Source: Actinomycetes bacterium (GTDB taxonomy: Bacteria > Actinomycetota > Acidimicrobiia > Acidimicrobiales > SZUA-35). From it: a DNA stretch of 45,984 nucleotides. The stretch spans positions 1-45,984 of the forward strand of contig JAJRQY010000134.1 of assembly GCA_024280015.1 (NCBI GenBank), in the 5' to 3' direction. Under the pieces are notes generated by a model. The model saw only the letters and a list, made by a program, of their open reading frames with translations. It was not told where the DNA came from and searched no databases. Below, in pieces: positions 40,388-45,984 of this stretch (position 1 is its first letter; the number at the start of each line of letters is the position of its first letter). The position numbers and the translations under genes are program-made.

Positions 40388-41893
40388 ATGACGTCGACTG
40401 TCGTGTGGGCTGAGGATATGGAGGCCGAGAACAATCAGAGTCCGGGTGGTGACACTCCCAGGCTTGGGCCGACCCTAGACCTTGCCACCGGCTGGCTGAT
40501 GGCCCTGCTTGGCATGTTCCTCGGGTCTCGCCCAATCCGGGACAATAGCTTTCTCACCCATCTGGCCACTGGTGACCTGAGCCGGACGCAGGGACGAATT
40601 CCCTTAGCGGACCCTTACTCCTACACGGGCGGTGGCGCGGACTGGACCGTGCAAAGCTGGTTCGCAAGCATGGTCTACAGCTTCCTGGCCGACATGGCCG
40701 GAGTCGTGTCGATTCAGATCTTCAATGGTGTGCTCGTTGGCTTGGTCATGCTGATGCTCTGGAAGCTGACGGACTCGGCTCGCCCCTTGCTGGCTAGGGT
40801 TCTGATTCTGGTTCCGGTCATGGTGATTGGTGATGGCCAATGGTCTCCGCGTCCGCTCCTCTTCGGGCTCTTGGGTTTTGTGGTATTGCTACAAGTCCTG
40901 CAAGAGCAGCGGTCGGTCTACTGGTTGATCCCTGTCATGTGGCTCTGGGTCAACTCCCATGGATCCTTCCCCATCGCCTTTGTGCTCATCGGAGCCTTCG
41001 GGCTTGGTCGAATGATCGACCAACGGACCAGTTTCGAGAAAAAGTGGGAGCTGCCTCAACCGGAAATGCGGGTGCTCTGGTGGACCCTGCTAGGTCTCGG
41101 CCTTTCGATGATCAATCCACTAGGCCCCAGGTTGCTAGTCTTCCCGCTCCGTCTACTAACTAATCAAGAGGCGCTGGAAGGTGTCTCCGAATGGGCTTCG
41201 CCGGACTTTGATTCTCTGGCCGAAAGGTCGTTTCTTGCCCTGATCATTGGCTTGCTTGTTATCTCTCGTTTGGGGGCCCGCTGGCGTCTGGTTGTCCCCG
41301 GTATTCTCTTCGCCGTTTCGGGTCTTTTGGCCACGCGCAACCTGAGCTTGGCCTCGATTGTGCTGCTGGTTGCCATTGCTCCCTCCCTCCAGTTCAAGGG
41401 TAGTTTGCGTGGTCACGAGCAAGGCTTTCTCCCTCGGGCCCTGCTCGGCCTGGTTGTCGCGGGGGCGGTGCTCGGATCAGTCATGGTTCGGCAGAACGAG
41501 ACGCTTTCGTTGGCCCTGTATCCGGTCGAAGAGATCGATTGGCTCCAAGAGCGCGGCCTCATCGCCGAACCCGATGTCAATATTGTTCAGCGGGACTATG
41601 TCGGCAACTACATGGACTACCGGTTTGGATCCGAGGCCCGCGTCTTCATGGACGACCGTTTCGACTTCTTCCCTCAGCAAGTCTTGGATGATCATCGGAT
41701 TCTTATTCGAGGTGGAGACTTCGCCGAGGTGCTTGAACGCTACGACGCCAACGTGATTCTCTGGCAGAACGACGACGGCTTTGCCGCCTGGCTGGCGGAA
41801 GCTGATGCTTGGGACATTGCTTATGAAGGCGAGAATTGGCTAATTGCTCTCCCTGCAACCAGTCCCGATGTGATGCAAGAGCAAGCGGGCTAG
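40388..41893 (+). CDS. Polytopic membrane protein, GT-C glycosyltransferase-like
   Basis: 501 residues with about ten hydrophobic helices and a soluble C-terminal domain of about 115 residues. The early block GRIPLADPYSYTGGGADWTVQSWFASMVYSFLAD follows the pattern of uncharacterised family-39-like (GT-C) glycosyltransferases (G-R-I-P-x-x-D-P-Y-S-Y then W...W). An RDxxFLTHLATGDL segment just before it may hold the catalytic acidic residue. The ATG at 40388 is preceded by a GGGGGCG stretch; a longer frame from 40307 overlaps tadC and is rejected. It follows tadC by 34 nt, so sugar transfer to pilin is possible but not shown. Confidence 0.7.
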   Translation: MTSTVVWAEDMEAENNQSPGGDTPRLGPTLDLATGWLMALLGMFLGSRPIRDNSFLTHLATGDLSRTQGRIPLADPYSYTGGGADWTVQSWFASMVYSFLADMAGVVSIQIFNGVLVGLVMLMLWKLTDSARPLLARVLILVPVMVIGDGQWSPRPLLFGLLGFVVLLQVLQEQRSVYWLIPVMWLWVNSHGSFPIAFVLIGAFGLGRMIDQRTSFEKKWELPQPEMRVLWWTLLGLGLSMINPLGPRLLVFPLRLLTNQEALEGVSEWASPDFDSLAERSFLALIIGLLVISRLGARWRLVVPGILFAVSGLLATRNLSLASIVLLVAIAPSLQFKGSLRGHEQGFLPRALLGLVVAGAVLGSVMVRQNETLSLALYPVEEIDWLQERGLIAEPDVNIVQRDYVGNYMDYRFGSEARVFMDDRFDFFPQQVLDDHRILIRGGDFAEVLERYDANVILWQNDDGFAAWLAEADAWDIAYEGENWLIALPATSPDVMQEQAG

Positions 41894-41910
41894 ACCATTA
41901 CAGCCTCCAA

Positions 41911-42177
41911 CTGGAGTGTCTGACGGTCGCAAGCGGCGTCCTGGCACTCCAAGTTCAGCTCAAGACAACCGATGGTATTGCAGCCGGAGGACCCGTTCTT
42001 GTCGGGACGGATGTGGATGAGGTCATCGCTGATGCCGAGCATCGAGGTTGGACTGACGTCCGGGTGCATCGGCTGGACTCGCGTGAAGATTTCTTCCAGG
42101 AGTTAAGTCTGGGTACCAGGACACGAATCGTGCTCGATGTGCGGGACGAGGTCGTCGTTCGAGCAGTAGCGGGCTAG
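41911..42177 (+). CDS. Small hypothetical protein (start uncertain)
   Basis: A reading frame of about 88 codons with believable codon use, ending ...VGTDVDEVIADAEHRGWTDV, a short linker, and TRIVLDVRDEVVVRAVAG. The last strands recall I78-type small inhibitors, but the match is weak. No ATG or GTG start is available after the upstream stop at 41893; a CTG at 41911 or a TTG at 41836 inside the previous gene are the only options. It may therefore be translated by an unusual start, or be a remnant. Confidence 0.4.
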   Translation: MECLTVASGVLALQVQLKTTDGIAAGGPVLVGTDVDEVIADAEHRGWTDVRVHRLDSREDFFQELSLGTRTRIVLDVRDEVVVRAVAG

Positions 42178-42224
42178 GGATTGTCAGTAGTCAGTCTTGG
42201 TGGCGAGTTTGCGGTGAAATGTTC

Positions 42225-42535
42225 TTGTCTGCGGTTTGAAGCGTTCCCGCCTGATGCGGGAGGTGGTAACACCCCCAAACCGTCGTTAGTGGCGGGGGCA
42301 CTGCGGCCAGTCTCCAGCACCTGAGGGAAGATGTTCCAGCATTCCCAGAGAGAGGGTTGGCTGAAGCAACCAGCACACTAGGGGGACCAGGCTGAAGACC
42401 TGACAGCTTCTAGGAAGGCACCCGGAGGTGCAATTGCGGCTTGTGGCGCGGAATTGGTGAACTTGGGTTTGGTGAACCTGAGTGGTATGAAAACGAGAAA
42501 GTGGGAGGTGCCGAGGCACCTCCCACTCTTTCACT
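42225..42535 (+). ncRNA. Candidate structured non-coding RNA of unknown class
   Basis: A 390-nt gap (42178-42568) between the small hypothetical gene and flp has no credible gene but folds well by eye. A three-way junction is closed by CGGTTTG (42232-42238) with CAAACCG (42276-42282), enclosing TCCCGC/GCGGGA (42245-42261) and GGTG-GTAA-CACC (42262-42273, a GNRA-type loop). Further hairpins: GGTTG/CAACC (42355-42371), GCACC-CGGA-GGTGC (42418-42431), and CAATT-GCG/CGC-AATTG (42431-42456). It ends with a 13-bp terminator. No match to RNase P RNA, tmRNA, SRP RNA or a known riboswitch was recognised. No promoter is clear, so the strand is inferred from the terminator and folding. Confidence 0.45.
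42500..42532. terminator. Bidirectional terminator between the RNA candidate and flp
   Basis: AGTGGGAGGTGCC (42500-42512) pairs perfectly with GGCACCTCCCACT (42515-42527), 13 pairs before loop constraints. CTTTC follows on the plus strand, and TTCTCGTTTTC follows on the minus strand, so it can end both the plus-strand RNA and the minus-strand flp message. Confidence 0.85.
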
Positions 42536-42568
42536 ATCTAGACCGTCTCCGAGATGGAGACAGGAAGA

Positions 42569-42754
42569 TTAAGCAGCGATGGAGCTGCCGACCTCTTCGA
42601 ACTTCTCGCTGGCGGCGCCACCAAGAGCAGAAACGGCAGCGATGCAGACAACTGCGATCAGGGCGACGAGAAGGGCGTACTCAACGAGTGAAGCGCCACG
42701 CTCGGTCTTGGCCTGTGCGGTGGCCCATGCCTTGATGAATTCGATGTGCAACAT
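42569..42754 (-). CDS. flp: Flp/Fap-type pilin
   Basis: 61-residue prepilin, the structural subunit of the Tad pilus. A short leader (MLHIEFIKAWATAQAKTERG) ends at the prepilin-peptidase site G|ASLVE, with Glu at +5, followed by the hydrophobic helix YALLVALIAVVCIAAVSALGG and a short tail AASEKFEEVGSSIAA. GGAG 7 nt before the ATG is a good ribosome site. It is on the opposite strand to the assembly genes and directly beside the NarL-type regulator. The prepilin peptidase and TadE/F pseudopilins are not in the window. Confidence 0.95.
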   Translation of the reverse strand: MLHIEFIKAWATAQAKTERGASLVEYALLVALIAVVCIAAVSALGGAASEKFEEVGSSIAA

Positions 42755-42898
42755 AGTATTTCTCCGTAGTTTGTTATTTCGTCCCGTATGGGCTGATGCT
42801 TAATTGATCGGCGTCTTTGCCAGATAGCTGGATAGGCCATTCGGCATATCCTTTGGCTGCTGCCCTGGGTAAGCGGCTGGCCAGTCCCGAACCGGAGT

Positions 42899-43570
42899 TC
42901 AGTCCAGCGTGACGATTCCCATACGGACCGCCCGCAGGACGGCCTGGGTGCGGTCTCGTGCGTCGAGCTTCTGGTAGATGGAGGCCAGGTGGTTCTTGAC
43001 GGTCTTCTGGCTGATGTAGAGATTCTCAGCCACCTCGGGGGTAGAGCAGCCATCAGCAATGAGCTGCAGCACTTCTTCTTCCCGCTTGGTGATGATTCGC
43101 TCTGGCTCGCTCATGCCATCTTGTCGACGAACTTCGATCAGCATCGACGCAGCCAAACGAGGGGAGAGGGCAGTTTCGCCGGCAGCAACGGTTTCAATTG
43201 CAGAAGCAATCTCGTCAGTCGAGCAATCCTTGACCAGGTAGCCATTGGCCCCCGCTCGAATCGCATCGGCCAAGACGTCTTGATCGGCGTGCATGGTGAG
43301 CATGACGATGCGGACTTCGGGTTGACGAGCCTTGATCTGGCGAGTGGCTTCCACACCGCCGAGTTCGGGCATTGATACATCCATCAAGATGACGTCAGGC
43401 CGAACGGCAGCGGCAAGATCGACGGCTTCGGCTCCGTCTCGGGCCTCACCAACGATCTCAAAGCCGTGCTCGGTCATTGAGCGTCGAAGCCCCTCGCGGA
43501 GCATCCGATGGTCGTCGGCAAGCATCAGCCTGATGACGGAGGGTTTTCCGTCTGGCCGAGTCTTTGACAT
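42899..43570 (-). CDS. NarL/FixJ-family response regulator
   Basis: 223 residues from the ATG at 43570. Receiver: LMLADDHRMLREGLRRSM, phospho-acceptor Asp64 in VILMDVSMPELGG, VMLTMHADQDV, and GYLVKDCSTDEI. A LuxR-type HTH follows: LTKREEEVLQLIADGCSTPEVAENLYISQKTVKNHLASIYQKL (starting ITKREEEVL). It is encoded right after the kinase on the same strand and 144 nt before flp, which it may control. A start at 43606 would overlap the kinase gene; the stop of that gene lies inside a palindrome GCTGAATTCAGC (43578-43589), a possible operator. Confidence 0.94.
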   Translation of the reverse strand: MSKTRPDGKPSVIRLMLADDHRMLREGLRRSMTEHGFEIVGEARDGAEAVDLAAAVRPDVILMDVSMPELGGVEATRQIKARQPEVRIVMLTMHADQDVLADAIRAGANGYLVKDCSTDEIASAIETVAAGETALSPRLAASMLIEVRRQDGMSEPERIITKREEEVLQLIADGCSTPEVAENLYISQKTVKNHLASIYQKLDARDRTQAVLRAVRMGIVTLD

Positions 43571-43584
43571 TGGTTCAGCTGAAT

Positions 43585-45333
43585 TCAGCCCTGTTCTAGG
43601 CAGCACCGTACTGTTGTCCCTTCTCCTGGGTGAGAGATCATCTCGAGAGAAGCGCCGATACTGGCCGCCCGCTCTCGCATACCGAGGACTCCGTATGAGT
43701 CAATTCGGCCCTTATGTCCGTCGGGAATGCCCCGACCGTTATCGGAAATGGTCAACGCGGCAGTAGTGCCGTCGCATGTCCAGGTGATAGTCACCTGACT
43801 CGCGTCGGCATGTCGCTCTACGTTAATGAGTGCTTCTTGCGCAATTCTCCACATTTCTCGCTCTTGGAGAATCGGAAGACGGCTGTCGCGTTCAGAGTTA
43901 AGCGTGATTTCGATCTTGCTCCGCTCGGCCACGCGACCAGCGAACTCTTCAAGCGTCGTGGTCATGTCTTTCTCGGCGGCGACGTCGCTGCGAAGGTCAT
44001 AAAGGGTGTCGCGAACCTCACCAATGACGGTCCGCAGATCACCACGGAGTCCGCCAAGGTCCTCCGTGATTGGTTGGTTTCGGCTGTCTCGGTGGGAGAT
44101 ACGGTCAACTTCGAAGGCCAGGTACGCCAATGATTGACCGATTCGGTCATGCAGATCACGGGCAATTCGAGTTCGTTCTTCGTCTGCTCCCACGGTCCGT
44201 AGACGGCGAAACAAGCGAGCGTTGTCGATTGCGAGGGCGACGGGCTCACTCATGGCTCGAAGAACCTCAAGGTCCCGCTGATCGAAGGCTTCAGGGGAGG
44301 TGTGCTCCAGAGCGAGCAGGCCAACAAGTGATCCTCGAGCCAGCAAGGGGGCGTACAGTGCCGAAGAGTTCTTCTCCCCAAATCCTCCACCGAGACGGTC
44401 CAGATCACCATGAACAGTGACCTCGCCCGCATCGACGGCCTGCCGGGCTGAGCCAGGCAGGTGTGAATTGTCAAAGGTGGTTGGAAGCTTGAGCGAGTTG
44501 CGTCGGGCCACAAGCCAGCTCTGATCAGCCTCATCAAGAAGCAGGATCGCCGAAGCTTCGAAGTCGATGAGGCTGCGCAGCCTGGTCTCGGTGGATTCCA
44601 TCGTCTCTTCCAGGTCCAACGAAGCAGGCAAGGTCCTGGCAACACGCTGGAGGCTGAAAAGCAAGGCATTGGCTTCGGTTAGATCACTAACCTGTTCGAG
44701 GGTGGCCGAATACTGCTCGTTGGCCTCAAGGGAGAGGCGCCGGCCATAACCAGTGACGATGGCACTGAGCAGGAGAAAGATCGTCCATTGCAGGGCGAGC
44801 AAGGTGTCCGGAGCAGAGTTTCCTGGACCGAACCCGGCGACAGTGATGGCGATAGCGGCTGAGCTGCTGATTTGCAGCCCGAATCCGAATCCTCGACCGA
44901 ATGAGGCAAGCGTTATTGCTACTCCGAGGGAGAAGATCAGGGGCGACTGCCAGTAACCAGTTGCGGTGATGGCCAGCAAAATTAGACCGAACTCGACCAG
45001 AAGCAGGCTGAACGATCGCTGACTTTGGAGTTCTCGGACCGGAGTTATGGTTCGCACGGCATTGATGGCAACCACGAGGGCAACCCAAGGGATCACGGTG
45101 AAGTCAGCGGAGACAAAGGCTTCAGATGCGAGGGCGATTGATGCGATTGTTGTCGCCCAGCGCACAGCCAAGATGGCAGAATCGAAGGTCTGCAGCGTTC
45201 CTTGCTCGGGTTGATCTTGGCTTGGTAGGAGACCCCGACGCTGGGCGTCAGTTCGATTTCGTGAGTGCTGCCTCGGCTGTGTCCGGGGCTTAGGCCTCAC
45301 GTCGAGGAGGGTTGTTGAGTGGTTTGAACGCAT
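43585..45333 (-). CDS. GAF-domain sensor histidine kinase (NarL-type partner)
   Basis: 582 residues: an N-terminal basic disordered tail (1-45), about five to six membrane helices (about 52-195), a coiled linker, a GAF domain (about 235-375, LLDEADQSWLVARRNS, YAPLLARGSLVGLLALEH), HisKA_3 dimerisation domain with phospho-acceptor His395 in RTRIARDLHDRIGQSLAYLAFEVD, and a HATPase domain (EALINVERHADASQV, ISDNGRGIPDG, YGVLGMRERAASIGA). It is the cognate kinase of the adjacent NarL-family regulator. Signal unknown; the multi-helix membrane module plus GAF suggests both membrane and cytoplasmic sensing. Confidence 0.95.
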   Translation of the reverse strand: MRSNHSTTLLDVRPKPRTQPRQHSRNRTDAQRRGLLPSQDQPEQGTLQTFDSAILAVRWATTIASIALASEAFVSADFTVIPWVALVVAINAVRTITPVRELQSQRSFSLLLVEFGLILLAITATGYWQSPLIFSLGVAITLASFGRGFGFGLQISSSAAIAITVAGFGPGNSAPDTLLALQWTIFLLLSAIVTGYGRRLSLEANEQYSATLEQVSDLTEANALLFSLQRVARTLPASLDLEETMESTETRLRSLIDFEASAILLLDEADQSWLVARRNSLKLPTTFDNSHLPGSARQAVDAGEVTVHGDLDRLGGGFGEKNSSALYAPLLARGSLVGLLALEHTSPEAFDQRDLEVLRAMSEPVALAIDNARLFRRLRTVGADEERTRIARDLHDRIGQSLAYLAFEVDRISHRDSRNQPITEDLGGLRGDLRTVIGEVRDTLYDLRSDVAAEKDMTTTLEEFAGRVAERSKIEITLNSERDSRLPILQEREMWRIAQEALINVERHADASQVTITWTCDGTTAALTISDNGRGIPDGHKGRIDSYGVLGMRERAASIGASLEMISHPGEGTTVRCCLEQG

Positions 45334-45481
45334 GAGTGTGCTGGGTTGTGCAGAACGCGGGGAAGAGCGTCTTCTGCCCCTAACTCTTCGGCTTGAGCGT
45401 GGGTTTTGTGAGTCAAATGGCCCAGAAGCATCGAGAGATATGCGGTGCGTTACGGAGTGGCTACTGGAGAAGACATCCTGC

Positions 45482-45487
45482 TAGCGT
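45482..45487 (+). promoter_or_regulatory. -10 hexamer of leaderless coaE promoter
   Basis: TAGCGT with a 6-nt spacer before the GTG at 45494, in the 160-nt gap after the divergent kinase gene. No Shine-Dalgarno is present. Confidence 0.6.
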
Positions 45488-45493
45488 GAATCG

Positions 45494-45984
45494 GTGCGCG
45501 TCATAGGATTGACCGGTGGAATCGGTTCGGGCAAAACATCGGTGTCCGGACTCTTGATGCATCTCGGGGCAGAGATCGTTGATGCTGATGCCATTGTCCA
45601 TGAGTTGCAGGCAGCCGGTCAACCGGTCTTCCTGAACATGATCGAGCGCTGGGGTAACCAGATTGTCGACTCGATATCGGGGTCCCTGGATCGGGCGGCC
45701 GTGGCGTCGATCGTGTTCGGTGACAAGGCTGAGCTCCGAGCTCTTGAAGCAATGGTTCACCCTGCAGTGGGTGCGGAAGTCAATCGGCGAGTCGAGGCTG
45801 CAGCGGAAACGGACCGAGTGCTCATTTTCGACAACCCGTTGCTGGTGAAGAAGGCAAGTGAGGCGGATCAGGTTGCTTCGGAACCAGATTCGCAATCAGA
45901 CAATGGTGCGAGGCTGGCTGAGGCCCCTTCGTCTGCCGACGAAGAATCAAAGGTTGGTAGCTGGCCAGCAATAGCAGCCTTGAT
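45494..45984 (+). CDS. coaE: Dephospho-CoA kinase (N-terminal part, runs off the window)
   Basis: The first ~163 codons. RVIGLTGGIGSGKTSVSGLL is the P-loop, then GAEIVDADAIVHELQ (the conserved DAD-type substrate motif), RAAVASIVFGDKAELRALEAMVHP (lid region), and LIFDNPLLVKK corresponding to the usual DIPLLxE. After this the sequence runs into a ~40-residue acidic, Ser/Ala-rich insertion (EADQVASEPDSQSDNGAR and onward) before a conserved strand should resume. CoaE phosphorylates dephospho-CoA in the last step of CoA synthesis. The GTG start lies 6 nt after TAGCGT. It usually follows rpsA directly in actinobacteria. Confidence 0.93.
   Translation, partial: MRVIGLTGGIGSGKTSVSGLLMHLGAEIVDADAIVHELQAAGQPVFLNMIERWGNQIVDSISGSLDRAAVASIVFGDKAELRALEAMVHPAVGAEVNRRVEAAAETDRVLIFDNPLLVKKASEADQVASEPDSQSDNGARLAEAPSSADEESKVGSWPAIAAL

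Noticed and set aside
42241-42300. T-box-like GGTGGTAACACC in the candidate RNA
   Set aside because: Resembles a T-box core only loosely; the hairpin is explained by a GNRA loop, and no amino-acid or synthetase gene follows.
42381-42410. B12-box-like GCTGAAGACCTG in the candidate RNA
   Set aside because: The rest of the cobalamin riboswitch core is missing or in the wrong order on both strands, and no B12-related gene is near.

Overview
The window is a chromosomal segment of an actinobacterium with moderately high GC. It carries a mycothiol-type zinc anti-sigma/ECF sigma pair, an ANTAR response regulator next to polA and rpsA, a group II truncated haemoglobin and leuA. The pdtaR-polA-rpsA-coaE order is the one known from Mycobacterium. 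HisA looks like the ordinary monofunctional enzyme and a separate trpF is present, unlike the bifunctional PriA arrangement of Streptomyces and Mycobacterium. That, and the overall gene mix, suggests a deeper branch such as Acidimicrobiia; this placement is inference. No transposase, phage gene, CRISPR array or rRNA was seen.

Layout. 1-3140: tightly packed histidine operon (hisC end, hisB, hisH, hisA, hisF). 3172-5722: alpha/beta hydrolase and an orphan GroES-like gene fired from one palindromic divergent promoter, then an HAD 5'-nucleotidase. 5848-7832: hisI-trpE. 7843-10523: SGNH hydrolase plus MBOAT acyltransferase, probably an envelope O-acylation pair. 10637-13674: YgfZ and an OmpR-type two-component system. 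13787-15567: ABM-domain protein, trpC, trpF. 15696-18512: MerA/Lpd-like flavoprotein and a DUF3179 lipoprotein. 18659-20478: leuA with a leucine-rich leader peptide. 20625-22577: anti-sigma/ECF sigma, truncated globin, HU. 22779-27991: type II fatty-acid synthesis genes (fabZ; fabD-fabH-fabG-acpP-fabF) plus a short membrane protein gene. 28057-33597: tRNA-Leu(CAA), coiled-coil protein, pdtaR-like regulator, polA, rpsA. 33829-45333: a Tad/Flp pilus locus (cpaB, tadZ/cpaE, tadA, a vWA-tadB fusion, tadC, a polytopic membrane protein, flp) with its own NarL-type two-component system and a candidate structured RNA. 45494-end: start of coaE.

Several features stand out. At least nine genes have a TANNNT -10 hexamer placed 6-8 nt before the start codon, which indicates widespread leaderless transcription; one 10-bp palindrome supplies this hexamer in both directions. 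The leuA leader has a Leu-codon run complementary to the region in front of the leuA start. FabD carries a C-terminal barrel-sandwich (biotinyl/lipoyl-like) domain without the modified lysine. TadB is fused to a secreted-side vWA-like domain with a degenerate metal site. The Tad locus sits between rpsA and coaE, which are neighbours in other actinobacteria, and contains an approximately 300-nt non-coding region that folds well and ends in a strong bidirectional terminator.
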